DNA from: JBHIYN01 sp041984235
GTDB taxonomy: Bacteria; Pseudomonadota; Gammaproteobacteria; Ga0077536
Assembly (NCBI GenBank): GCA_041984235.1
Contig: JBHIYN010000003.1
Location: 62,001-126,000 of the forward strand
Direction of reading: 5' to 3'
DNA length: 64,000 nucleotides
The notes beneath the pieces are model-generated. The model worked only from the letters and a program-made list of their open reading frames with translations. It was not told the DNA's origin and did no database searches. This document shows, piece by piece, positions 32,073 to 40,597 of this stretch. Position 1 is the stretch's first letter, and every line of letters starts with the position of its first letter. A program made the position numbers and the translations under genes.

Positions 32073-32855
32073 ATGAGCGAGGTGATCGAGGCACGCCTGG
32101 AGGCGCGTGACGGCGGACGTGTGGCCTGGGTCGCGCTGCGGGGCGCACGCACACTCAACCTGGTCGACGGGGCTATCCTGTCACAGGCGCGCAGCGCGCT
32201 GGCCTCGCTGCTGGACGACGACGCACTGCGTTGCGTGGTGCTGAGCGGCGTCTCGCCGCGTGCCTTCATCGGCGGCGCCAACCTCAACGCCCTGGCCGCG
32301 CTCGACGGCGACACCGCCGAGCCCTTCATCCGCACCATTCACGATTTCTGCGCACTGCTGCGCAATGCCCGCGTGCCGGTCATTGCACGCATGCAGGGCT
32401 ATTGCCTGGGTGCGGGTCTCGAGATCGCGGCGGCCTGCGACGTGCGGGTCGGCGATTCCAGCGTGCGCTGCGGGATGCCGGAAGTGCGCGTCGGCGTGCC
32501 CTCGGTGGTGGAGGCTGCGCTGCTGCCGGGGCTGATCGGCTGGGGCAAGGCACGCGAGCTGATGCTGCGTGGAAACATCATCGAGGCGGCCGAGGCGCAT
32601 GCCATCGGTCTGCTGCAGCAACTCGCCGACGGCGCCGCGCTGGACGCCTGCGTCAGCGCCATCGTCGACGACGTGCTGGCCTCCGGGCCGCGCGCGATCG
32701 CGGCACAGAAGCGACTCTTTCTCGAGTGGGAGGACGAGACCACCAGCGGTGCGATAGAACGCGGTGTCGAGGCGCTGGTACGGGCCTACGACAGTGACGA
32801 ACCGCAGCGCGCGATCGCAGCCTTCTTCGCGCACAAGCAGCGGTCGTCGTATTGA
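32073..32855 (+). CDS. Enoyl-CoA hydratase/isomerase family protein
   Basis: A 260-residue crotonase-fold protein. The oxyanion-hole strand is SPRAFIGGANLNALAAL, the second oxyanion block is GYCLGAGLEIAAACDVRVGD, and the catalytic region is GMPEVRVGVPSVVEAALLPGLIGWG. The first conserved Glu lies in GMPEV and the second in SVVEAAL, so hydratase activity is possible. C-terminal AIAAQKRLFLEWE is typical. The CoA substrate is unknown. It is divergent from the molybdenum-hydroxylase pair and tail to tail with the deacetylase-family gene. ATG 32073 has no clear ribosome-binding site. Confidence 0.88.
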   Translation: MSEVIEARLEARDGGRVAWVALRGARTLNLVDGAILSQARSALASLLDDDALRCVVLSGVSPRAFIGGANLNALAALDGDTAEPFIRTIHDFCALLRNARVPVIARMQGYCLGAGLEIAAACDVRVGDSSVRCGMPEVRVGVPSVVEAALLPGLIGWGKARELMLRGNIIEAAEAHAIGLLQQLADGAALDACVSAIVDDVLASGPRAIAAQKRLFLEWEDETTSGAIERGVEALVRAYDSDEPQRAIAAFFAHKQRSSY

Positions 32856-32895
32856 GGCGGGCCGGTGGCCGCAGCGCGCCGCGGCGCGGCGGCGC

Positions 32896-33852
32896 TCACC
32901 CGCTGCCGGCGTCGTCTCCGAGCAGGTGTTCGAGATGCAGCGCGACGCAGTCGCCGAGGCGCTCGAGATGGTATCCGCCCTCGAGCACGGAAAGCAGGCG
33001 CCCGCCGGCATAGTGCTCGGCGATCTCCAGCAGCTGGTCACTCATCCAGCCGAACATGCGCGTAGAAAGCTGCATGTCGGCGAGCGGGTCGTCGGCATGT
33101 GCGTCGAAACCGGCCGAGACGATCACGCATTCCGGCTTGAAGGCGTCCAGCTTGGGCATGACCTGCTCGAAGAACGCGCGTTCGTAGGCACTGTCGGTAG
33201 CGCCGGCAGGCAGCGGCACGTTGAGCGTCGCGCCGGCACCGCGCCCGCGACCGGTTTCCGTCGCCGCCCCGGTGCCGGGGTAGTAGGGGTACTGGTGCAG
33301 GCTGACGTAGAGCACGCTGGGGTCTTCCTCGAAGCTGTGCTGGGTGCCATTGCCGTGGTGTACGTCCCAGTCGACGATGGCGATCTTGTCCATGCCGTGC
33401 TCATGCTGCAGGTAGCGGGCCAGGATGGCGACGTTGTTGAACAGGCAGAATCCCATCGCCAGCTCGTGCTCGGCATGGTGGCCGGGCGGCCGCAGCAGCG
33501 CGAAACCGTTGTCGATGTCGCCGGCGGCGAGTGCGTCGGCCAGCACCAGCGGGGTTCCGGCGGCGAGCAGCGCGACCTCGCAGGACGCCGCGGAGATGGT
33601 GACGTCGGTGGTGTCCAGCCACGGCGCGCTGGCGCTGCAGGCGGCCTGTGCGCGGCGGATGTAGCTCAGCGAATGGATGCGCTCGACCAGCGCGATGTCG
33701 GCCGCGCGTGCCGCATGGCGCTGCAGCCGGTCGCGCCACGGGGCGTTCTCCACCGCGGCCAGCACCGCGTCCATGCGCTGCGGACGCTCGGGATGGTGCG
33801 GCCCGGTGTCGTGATCGCGGAAACGCGCGTCGTAGATGAAACCCGTGGTCAT
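32896..33852 (-). CDS. Histone-deacetylase-superfamily hydrolase (class II / AcuC-like)
   Basis: A 318-residue zinc deacetylase-fold enzyme with all catalytic blocks: DHDTGPHHPERPQRM, LLRPPGHHAEHELAMGFCLFNN (His-His pair), IVDWDVHHGNGT (Asp and His zinc ligands), VSAGFDAHADDPLA (Asp ligand) and VLEGGYHLERLG (catalytic Tyr). It resembles class II-type bacterial enzymes and acetylpolyamine amidohydrolases. The substrate is unknown. It differs clearly from the other family member at 15496-16464 (here HHGNG, there HQGDG). It is divergent from the EamA permease gene. Confidence 0.92.
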   Translation of the reverse strand: MTTGFIYDARFRDHDTGPHHPERPQRMDAVLAAVENAPWRDRLQRHAARAADIALVERIHSLSYIRRAQAACSASAPWLDTTDVTISAASCEVALLAAGTPLVLADALAAGDIDNGFALLRPPGHHAEHELAMGFCLFNNVAILARYLQHEHGMDKIAIVDWDVHHGNGTQHSFEEDPSVLYVSLHQYPYYPGTGAATETGRGRGAGATLNVPLPAGATDSAYERAFFEQVMPKLDAFKPECVIVSAGFDAHADDPLADMQLSTRMFGWMSDQLLEIAEHYAGGRLLSVLEGGYHLERLGDCVALHLEHLLGDDAGSG

Positions 33853-33938
33853 GGAAGGAGCGGCTCCGGCAAACTGAGCCGCATGCTATCGCAGGCCGCA
33901 GGCGGCGTTAACACGCCCGTGCCGGTCGCGGCGCTGCC

Positions 33939-34811
33939 GTGACCTGGTTCGCCCTGGCACTGCTGAGCGCGTTCGCGTTCGCCAGCGCGGATGCCGCGAC
34001 CAAGCGCTATTTCTCCGACGTCGACGTGTGGGACGCGGCGGTAGTGCGCTTCGTGATGAGCGGCCTGATCATGACACCGTGGGTGCTGGCGCGCGTCGAG
34101 TTGCCGGCCGATCCGCGCTTCTGGCTGTGGGTGGCAGCGCTGCTGCCGCTGGATATCGCCGCGTTGTATCTCTACATTCGCACCATCACCGCGGCGCCGC
34201 TCAGCCACACCCTGCCTTACCTTGCGTTCACGCCCGTGTTCACCGCGCTCAGCGGCTGGTGCCTGCTCGGAGAAGCGATTCCGGCGACCGGGATCGGCGG
34301 TGTCGTGCTGGTCAGCACCGGCGCCTACCTGCTCAATCTCGATGCCAGCGGCCGCCGGCACGACTGGCGTGCGCCGCTGCGCTTCATCGCGCGCGAGCGC
34401 GGCCCGCGGCTGATGCTCGGCGTAGCCCTGATCTTCAGCCTCACCTCGACGCTCGGCAAGGGCGCGGTGCAGTACATGCCGGGCCTCGCCTTCGGCCCCT
34501 TCTATGGCGTGGTGCTGGCCGCCGCGACCGCCGGCGTGGTGCTGGTGGTGCGCGGCCGCGTGTTCGATATCGTGCATCGCAGGCCACTCGGCAGCGCGCT
34601 GGTGAGCGGCGCCATGGCGCTGATGATCGTTGCCCACTTCGCCGCCGTCGAATTGATCCAGGTCGCCTACATGATCGCGGTCAAGCGCACCAGCATGCTG
34701 TTCGGACTGGTCTACGGCGCGGTGCTGTTTCACGAACGCGAGCTGGGCGCCAATCTGGCCGCCGCCAGCCTGATGGTCGCCGGCGTGTTCCTGCTTACCG
34801 GCTTTGGCTGA
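33939..34811 (+). CDS. EamA-family (DMT) transporter
   Basis: A 290-residue integral membrane protein with about ten hydrophobic segments arranged as two EamA repeats. Telltale elements are FASADAATKRYF in the first helix, LSHTLPYLAFTPVFTALSGWCLLGE, and in the second repeat LIQVAYMIAVKRTSMLFGLVYGAVLFHERE. Members export or import amino acids and small metabolites; the substrate cannot be assigned. The start is GTG 33939, and the last 8 nt overlap a possible TTG start of the next gene. Confidence 0.87.
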   Translation: MTWFALALLSAFAFASADAATKRYFSDVDVWDAAVVRFVMSGLIMTPWVLARVELPADPRFWLWVAALLPLDIAALYLYIRTITAAPLSHTLPYLAFTPVFTALSGWCLLGEAIPATGIGGVVLVSTGAYLLNLDASGRRHDWRAPLRFIARERGPRLMLGVALIFSLTSTLGKGAVQYMPGLAFGPFYGVVLAAATAGVVLVVRGRVFDIVHRRPLGSALVSGAMALMIVAHFAAVELIQVAYMIAVKRTSMLFGLVYGAVLFHERELGANLAAASLMVAGVFLLTGFG

Positions 34812-35349
34812 ACGCGTGCAGACGCTGCCCGACTACATCGATGCGGACCTGCGCGTGCTCGCGATCGGGATCAACCCCTCCCTGCACGCGGCCCGTGCGG
34901 GCTACCCGTTCGCGTTCGTGCGCAACCGCTTCTGGCCGGCACTGAATGCCTCCAGGCTCATCGACGAGCAACTGGAGCCGGGCGTGGCGGCGACCCGGCG
35001 CCTGCTGGAACGGCATCGCATCGGGTTCACGGACGTGGTCAAACGGCCCACCGCCGGAATGCGCGACCTGCGTGCGCGCGACTTCGCGCGCGAGGTGCCG
35101 CGCCTGCGGGACAAGATCGCGCTGGCCCGTCCGCAGGTGTTGTGGTTTCACGGCAAGGTCGCGGCCGACGCTTTCTGCCGCCACCTGTTGTCCGGCACGG
35201 CGGTCGGCGACTGGGGGTTGCAGGCCTTCCGCTACGGCACGGCGGCGTGCTTCGTCTCGCCCAATCCCAGCCCCGCCAATGCCCGTTTCGTACTGGCGGA
35301 CTTCATCGCCAGCTACGACGACCTGGCCGACACGCTGGCCGCGCGCTGA
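34804..35349 (+). CDS. mug: Mismatch-specific (G/U, G/T) DNA glycosylase, Mug/TDG type
   Basis: A 181-residue base-excision repair enzyme of the uracil-glycosylase superfamily. Family motif 1 is VLAIGINPSLHAA, with Asn as the catalytic position, and motif 2 is CFVSPNPSPANAR, containing the Ser-x-Asn intercalating loop. LWFHGKVAADAF is also characteristic. It removes uracil or ethenocytosine mispaired with guanine. The start is ambiguous: TTG 34804 (8-nt overlap with the permease gene) or GTG 34816. It ends tail to tail with the prc gene, with 6 nt between. Confidence 0.9.
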   Translation: MAERVQTLPDYIDADLRVLAIGINPSLHAARAGYPFAFVRNRFWPALNASRLIDEQLEPGVAATRRLLERHRIGFTDVVKRPTAGMRDLRARDFAREVPRLRDKIALARPQVLWFHGKVAADAFCRHLLSGTAVGDWGLQAFRYGTAACFVSPNPSPANARFVLADFIASYDDLADTLAAR

Positions 35350-35355
35350 GCAGGG

Positions 35356-37539
35356 TCAGCGCAGTTGCGCCGCGGGCGGCTGCTCCGCGATAGGTGAGAC
35401 CTCACCGGCACTGCGGCCGGCGGGCGGGGCGCTGTCGTTGTCGACCAGTCGCTCGACCGGCGCATGCGGCGTCAACCAGTCGAGCAGGATGCGCCCGGCC
35501 TCGTTGAGGACCACGTCGAACGGTTCTTCCTCGTCCTCGTCGTCTTCCTCGGCAGCGAGGTCTCCGTCTTCGTCGGGCGGGTCGGGCAGCGGCTCCAGCC
35601 CCTGTGCCTTGCGGATCTGGTTCTCGCGCTCACGCTGCTCGTGCCGCGCCTTGTCGTGCTCCGTGCGGCGCACGCTCTCGACCAGGGAGATCTCGGTCTT
35701 GGCACGCGCCTCCTTGATCGCCTTCTCGTTGGCAAGGATAGCCTGGAAGGCACTGTCGGCGAGAATCCGCTTCTCGTGCGCCTGGCGCACGAAGGGCATG
35801 TTGGCCTCGGGAAAGTCCACCGGCGTGTAGCGCGCAGGCTCGATCGCGGCCCACGGCAGCGCATTGTCGAGCGAGCGCTCGCCGTGGTCCTCGATGCTGA
35901 CCACGGTCGGCAGGACGATGTCGGGCAGTACGCCGCGGTGCTGCGTGCTGCCGCCGTTGACGCGGAAGAACTGGGCAATGGTCGCCTTGAGCTGGCCGAG
36001 CTTGCCCTTCATGGATTGATCGAAGCGATTCAGGTCGACCAGGTTCTGCACCGTGCCCTTGCCGAAAGTCGGCTCGCCGACGATGAGACCGCGGCGGTAG
36101 TCCTGGATGGCCCCGGCGAAGATCTCCGACGCCGATGCGCTGTTGCGATCGACCAGCACCAGCAGCGGTCCGTCGTAGGCTATCCCGCGGTCGGTATCGC
36201 GTTCGACCTGGACGCGGCCCTGGGTGTCGCGCACCTGCACCACCGGGCCGATGTCGATGAACAGGCCGGTCAGCTCCGTCGCCTCGCTCAGCGAGCCGCC
36301 GCCGTTGGCGCGCAGATCGATGATGAGACCGCTGATGCCCTCGGCCTGCAACTCGCCGATGATGCGGCGCACGTCACGGGTGGTGCTGCGGTATTCCGGA
36401 TCGCCGGCGCTGCGCGCATCGAAATCCATGTAGAAGGTCGGCACGTCAATGACACCAACCTTCTTCGGCCCGGTGGTCGTCTCGAGGTCGATGACTGAAC
36501 CCTTGGCCGCCTGCTCCTCGAGCTTGATGGTGTTGCGGGTGATGGAGACCACGCGGGTGGGTCCGTCGAGGGCCGCGCCCTTGGGCAGCACCTCGAGGCG
36601 CACGATGGAATTCTTGGGCCCGCGAATGAGATCGACGACGTCATCCAGTCGCCAGCCGATGACATCGACGATCGGGCCCTCGGTGTCCTGCCCGATGCCG
36701 ACGATGCGGTCGTCGGCGTGCAGCTTGCCGCTGAGGTCGGCCGGACCGCCGGGCACCACCTCGCGCACCAGGGTGTGCTCGTTCTCGCTCTGCAGGACTG
36801 CGCCGATGCCCTCCAGTGACAGGCTCATGCGAATCTTGAAATTCTCCGAGGTGCGCGGCGAGAAATACGCCGTGTGCGGGTCGATCGCCGTGGTGTAGGC
36901 GTTCATCACCGTCTGGAACACGTCCTCGCTGTTGAGCTGGGCGGTACGCCGGTAGAGCTGGCGGTAGCGCTTGCGCAGGGTGTCGACGATGTCGTCGGCT
37001 TCCTTGCCCGCCAGGCGCAGCGAGAGCGCGTCGTTCTTGACCCGTTTGCGCCACAGCTCGTCGAGCTCGGCGCTGTCGGCCGGCCAGGCCGCGTCCTCGC
37101 GGTCGAAGCTGATGCTTTCCTGCCGGGTGTAATCGAAATCGGTGTCGAGCAGGCTGACCGCGTAGTCGACCCGCTCGCGCAGGCGTTCGCGGAAACGCAC
37201 GAAGATGCGGAACAGCGGATCGAGGCTGGAGCTGCGCAGGTAATCGTCGACGCGGTCGGCGCTGGCGTAGAACTCGTCGATATCCGCCTGCGTCAGGTAG
37301 CTGCGCAGCGGGTCCAGGGCATCGATGTAGCGATCCAGGATGATCCGCGACAAGGCGTCGTCGAGGGCGACGCTCTTGTAATGATAGTTTGCAATGACGT
37401 GCGTGATCAGGCGCGTGGCGCGACGGTGCTCGGGCTGCGGGCGCAGGTCTTCGAGCGCCACCACCGGCGCGGTGGCGACCGCCGCCGGCGCAAGCAGCGC
37501 CAGCATCAACAGCAATAAAAGGCGTATGACGCGGCTCAT
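35356..37539 (-). CDS. prc: Tail-specific protease Prc (C-terminal processing peptidase)
   Basis: A 727-residue periplasmic S41 peptidase. Signal peptide over residues 1-23; an N-terminal helical domain (VALEDLRPQPEHRRATRLITH to SPRTSENF); a PDZ domain (about 240-330: GIGAVLQSENEHTLVREVVPGGPA); and the protease core, with NGGGSLSEATELTGLFID, catalytic Ser in NSASASEIFAGA and catalytic Lys in FGKGTVQNLVDL. The C-terminal part is acidic (a DEDEEE run) and then proline-rich. Prc degrades misfolded periplasmic proteins and processes penicillin-binding protein 3. ATG 37539 fits the signal peptide. The upstream gap faces rnd. Confidence 0.95.
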   Translation of the reverse strand: MSRVIRLLLLLMLALLAPAAVATAPVVALEDLRPQPEHRRATRLITHVIANYHYKSVALDDALSRIILDRYIDALDPLRSYLTQADIDEFYASADRVDDYLRSSSLDPLFRIFVRFRERLRERVDYAVSLLDTDFDYTRQESISFDREDAAWPADSAELDELWRKRVKNDALSLRLAGKEADDIVDTLRKRYRQLYRRTAQLNSEDVFQTVMNAYTTAIDPHTAYFSPRTSENFKIRMSLSLEGIGAVLQSENEHTLVREVVPGGPADLSGKLHADDRIVGIGQDTEGPIVDVIGWRLDDVVDLIRGPKNSIVRLEVLPKGAALDGPTRVVSITRNTIKLEEQAAKGSVIDLETTTGPKKVGVIDVPTFYMDFDARSAGDPEYRSTTRDVRRIIGELQAEGISGLIIDLRANGGGSLSEATELTGLFIDIGPVVQVRDTQGRVQVERDTDRGIAYDGPLLVLVDRNSASASEIFAGAIQDYRRGLIVGEPTFGKGTVQNLVDLNRFDQSMKGKLGQLKATIAQFFRVNGGSTQHRGVLPDIVLPTVVSIEDHGERSLDNALPWAAIEPARYTPVDFPEANMPFVRQAHEKRILADSAFQAILANEKAIKEARAKTEISLVESVRRTEHDKARHEQRERENQIRKAQGLEPLPDPPDEDGDLAAEEDDEDEEEPFDVVLNEAGRILLDWLTPHAPVERLVDNDSAPPAGRSAGEVSPIAEQPPAAQLR

Positions 37540-37715
37540 CGGGGCTGTAGGGCGGGCGGCTGGGGCAGGCAGTGCGGGCACGTTGATCGGGTGCGGGCCA
37601 GTTTAGCGTATTTGCTTCGATTTGGCGTAAGGGCAGAGGTTCCCGGGCATAATGCGCGACCTGCCGGGGGTGGCCGCGCCCGCCGCCGGACTTTCGCCCA
37701 ACCGGAACCCGTACC

Positions 37716-38825
37716 GTGCCTGCATCCCCGTCCAAGCCTTTCCGGACCATCGCCGACAATGCCGCGCTGGCGGCGTGGTGGGCCGGCGTACAGCCCGCCG
37801 CCGTGCTGGCCGTCGATACCGAGTTCGAACGCCAGCGGACCTACTATCCCGAGCTGTGCCTGGTGCAGCTCGCGGTCGGCGACGACATCGTCTGCTACGA
37901 CCCGCTGGCCGGCGGCGTCGACCAGCTGGCGGCGATCATGGCGGCGCCCGCGGCGACGGTGGTGATGCATGCGCCGCGCCAGGACCTGGAGGTCTTCGAA
38001 GTGGCCGGGGCACCGTTCAGCGGTGTCCTGCACGACACCCAGATTGCTGCGGCCCTGGTCGGCCACGGTGAGCAGGTCGGCTACGCCGAGCTGGTCGAGT
38101 CCGAGCTCGGCACGACGCTGGAGAAATCGCAGACGCGCACCGACTGGCGGCGCCGGCCGTTGTCCGCCGCCCAGCTCGATTACGCGGCCGACGACGTGCG
38201 CCATCTTGCCGAGCTGCACGAGCGCCTGCGGGCCAGGCTGGCCGAACTGCAGCGGACCGCCTGGTTCGAGGAGGATTGCGCGGCGCTGACGGCAGAGCCG
38301 CTGGAGGCCCCGGTGGAACGTGCCTGGCAGCGGGTCAAGGGCCTGGCGGGGCTACCCGAGGCGGCGTTCCGCCGCGGCGTCGCGCTCGCCGCGTGGCGCG
38401 AGCAGACGGCTCGTGAGCGCAACCTGCCGCGCGGCTGGGTGGTGAAGGATCGCGCCCTGGTTGCGGCGGCGCTCGCCGACCCGCGCGACCAGCGCGCGCT
38501 GGCCGCGGCGCTGGCGGACGACGCGGCCGCCGCCCGCCGCCACGGACGCGCCATGCTCGACGCCATGGCCGATGCCGATACCCTGGCGACGCCGGCGCGC
38601 AGTGATCCGCCGGGCCCGGCCGAGCGCGCCCGCGTCAAGCGCCTCGCGGCGCGGGTGCAGGCGCTGGCCGGAGAGCTCGGCATCGTGCCCAGCGTGTTGC
38701 TGACGCGGCGCGAGATGGAGCGCATCGTGCGCGGCGACCTGCCGTCCCGGGTGCAGTCCGGCTGGCGTGCGCCGCTGCTGCAGGAGGCCATCGCGGCGCT
38801 CGCCGCGGAAAGCCCGGACGGCTGA
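37716..38825 (+). CDS. rnd: Ribonuclease D
   Basis: A 369-residue 3'-5' exoribonuclease of the DEDDy class that trims tRNA and other RNA precursors. Metal-binding residues lie in VLAVDTEFERQRTYYP, MHAPRQDLEVF, LHDTQIAAALV and the final YAADDVRHL with the essential Tyr. A helicase/RNaseD C-terminal (HRDC) domain follows from about residue 205 (WQRVKGLAGLP, ALAAWREQTARERNLPRGWVVKD). The start is GTG 37716. It diverges from prc. Confidence 0.94.
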   Translation: MPASPSKPFRTIADNAALAAWWAGVQPAAVLAVDTEFERQRTYYPELCLVQLAVGDDIVCYDPLAGGVDQLAAIMAAPAATVVMHAPRQDLEVFEVAGAPFSGVLHDTQIAAALVGHGEQVGYAELVESELGTTLEKSQTRTDWRRRPLSAAQLDYAADDVRHLAELHERLRARLAELQRTAWFEEDCAALTAEPLEAPVERAWQRVKGLAGLPEAAFRRGVALAAWREQTARERNLPRGWVVKDRALVAAALADPRDQRALAAALADDAAAARRHGRAMLDAMADADTLATPARSDPPGPAERARVKRLAARVQALAGELGIVPSVLLTRREMERIVRGDLPSRVQSGWRAPLLQEAIAALAAESPDG

Positions 38826-38834
38826 GCGCCAGGC

Positions 38835-39113
38835 TCAGATGTAGTTACCGAATTCCTTGTCGAAGTTCGAGTAGTAGAGCTGGATGACGTTGAGGTCGAA
38901 GCTCGGCAGGATGTCGCTCTTGGTCTCGCGCTCGAGCAGGAAGCGGAACGCGGCGTGCACGCAGGCGTCCGGCGCCACGCGTCCGCCGGTGAGTCGCTGA
39001 TAGGTCTCGTCCGACAGGGTCACGCGATGTTCGGTCTTGCCCGCGGAGTCGGATACGACGACGTGGAACACGGCGTGATCGCCTTCCCGTCCCTTGTCTT
39101 CGACTTCGATCAT
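38835..39113 (-). CDS. Conserved small protein, unknown function
   Basis: A 92-residue soluble protein: MIEVEDKGREGDHAVFHVVVSD, then GKTEHRVTLSDETYQRLTGG and ACVHAAFRFLLERETKSDILPSFDLNVIQLYYSNFDKEF. The C-terminal half has the look of a conserved uncharacterised proteobacterial family, whose name I do not recall. It starts 102 nt from the FKBP stop on the same strand, so it is possibly the last member of the long minus-strand run. It faces rnd tail to tail. Confidence 0.68.
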   Translation of the reverse strand: MIEVEDKGREGDHAVFHVVVSDSAGKTEHRVTLSDETYQRLTGGRVAPDACVHAAFRFLLERETKSDILPSFDLNVIQLYYSNFDKEFGNYI

Positions 39114-39215
39114 CGTCCCCGTATCCCGCTCACTGTGCGCGTTACAGTGTAATCGGCGCGCCGTACCGCTCGCAATTGAGGCGCGCTACGGCGCCGAACG
39201 GCCACCCGCCCCCCC

Positions 39216-39890
39216 TCACTTGACGACGTCGAGCAGCTCGATCTCGAACACCAGCGTTTCGTTCGGACCGATTGCCGCCCCGGCACCATTGATGCCGTAG
39301 GCGCGGTCGGGCGGGATCACCACCCGCCAGCGGCTGCCGACCCGCATCAGCGGCACCACGTCCTGCCAGCCCTGGATGACGTCACCGAGGCCGAACGTGG
39401 CGGGCTCGCCGCGGCGGCGCGAGCTGTCGAACTCGCGGCCGTCGATGAGCGCGCCGCTGTAGTGCACGGTGACGCGATCGGTCGCGCCCGGCTGTACGCC
39501 GTCGCCCTTGCGCAGGACTTCGTACTGGATGCCGTTGGGCAGCGTCGTGACACCGTCCTTGCTCTTGTTCTCGGCCATGAAAGCCTTGCCTGCCTGCAGG
39601 TTCTTGGTCGCCAGGTCGCGCTTGCGCTCGCCCGCCTTCTGCGCTTCGCTGCGCAACGCGGCGGTGATCGCCTCGGCGGAGAGGCGCGGCTCGGCACCTT
39701 CCAGGGCATCGCGGATGCCCATGTAGACGGCATCGGGGTCCAGCGGTGCCCCCTGGCGCATCAGGCTCTGCGCGAAGTTGAGGCCGATGGCATAGCTGTA
39801 TTTCTCGGCGTCGCTCTCGAGCGCGGTGCCGACAGCGGCGGCGGTGGCGCTGAATGTCATGAGCAGCAGGCTCACGAGACGGTAGGTCAT
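39216..39890 (-). CDS. FKBP-type peptidyl-prolyl cis-trans isomerase, exported
   Basis: A 224-residue FkpA/FklB-like protein. Signal peptide at residues 1-20; an N-terminal dimerisation domain (DAEKYSYAIGLNFAQSLMRQG, DALEGAEPRLSAEAI); then an FKBP domain with DRVTVHYSGALIDGREFDSS, VIQGWQDVVPLMRVGSRWRVVIPPDRAYG and NETLVFEIELLDV. It acts in the periplasm as a proline isomerase and chaperone. It follows the SGNH lipoprotein gene by 83 nt, so it may belong to the same transcript and assist folding of exported proteins. Confidence 0.92.
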   Translation of the reverse strand: MTYRLVSLLLMTFSATAAAVGTALESDAEKYSYAIGLNFAQSLMRQGAPLDPDAVYMGIRDALEGAEPRLSAEAITAALRSEAQKAGERKRDLATKNLQAGKAFMAENKSKDGVTTLPNGIQYEVLRKGDGVQPGATDRVTVHYSGALIDGREFDSSRRRGEPATFGLGDVIQGWQDVVPLMRVGSRWRVVIPPDRAYGINGAGAAIGPNETLVFEIELLDVVK

Positions 39891-39973
39891 GGCAGGGTCC
39901 TTGTGGTTGCGGGTTGCCGGCGCGCATGGTCCCACATCGGCCGCGGCGAATGAACCGCGGCGAGGCGGGCTCG

Positions 39974-40597
39974 TCACAGCGCGCCGAGCTCGACCAGGCG
40001 CGCGTGGACGGCGCCGGCCAGGCGCCGGTAACCGGCCGCGTTGGGGTGTATCGGGTCAGCCTTGAGCGCGGCATCACCCAGGATCGAGGCAATGGCGTCG
40101 GCCTCCAGTGGCGTCGCCGTAGCGCCGGCGGCGTCGGCGTAGAGCTCCGCCGTGCTCAGCCAGATCCCCGGGCGCGGCACGCCCAGCAACAGCACGGCCA
40201 CGCCGCGTGCACGCGCCTGCGCGATCATGGCCTCGAGGTTGGAGCGCGTTTGCGCGAGGTTCTTCTTGCGCAGCATGTCGTTGCCGCCGTGACACAGGAT
40301 CAGCAGCTGCGGGGCCACCCGGTCGAGCACCTCGCCGAGCCGCGCCAAGCCATCGGCGCTGACCTCACCCGGGATGCCCGCGTTGACCACCTTGCGTCCG
40401 CTGAGCTCGGCCAGCACCGCCGGGTAGGACTGCTCGGGACGTGCGCCGGTGCCGCGCGTGAGGCTGTCGCCGAAGGCGAGGATGACCGCGTCGGCGGCCA
40501 GCGGCGGCAAGCCCGGGCCGTCGTCGCCGCAGGCAACGAGCAGGGCGAGGCAGGCGGCGAGGGCGAGGCGCGCGGCAGTGGGGGCGAGGCGGATCAT
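39974..40597 (-). CDS. SGNH/GDSL esterase lipoprotein (arylesterase / TesA-like)
   Basis: A 207-residue lipoprotein. The lipobox LVAC places the lipidated cysteine at Cys23. The mature enzyme has block I FGDSLTRGTG (nucleophile Ser45), block III GGND and block V DPIHPNAAGY (Asp181, His184), so the catalytic set is complete. It should be an esterase or lysophospholipase anchored in the envelope. It overlaps the DCC-LMF1 gene by ATGA, implying that maturation of this enzyme could be that protein's job. E. coli TesA is the nearest well-known relative, but it is not a lipoprotein. Confidence 0.87.
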   Translation of the reverse strand: MIRLAPTAARLALAACLALLVACGDDGPGLPPLAADAVILAFGDSLTRGTGARPEQSYPAVLAELSGRKVVNAGIPGEVSADGLARLGEVLDRVAPQLLILCHGGNDMLRKKNLAQTRSNLEAMIAQARARGVAVLLLGVPRPGIWLSTAELYADAAGATATPLEADAIASILGDAALKADPIHPNAAGYRRLAGAVHARLVELGAL

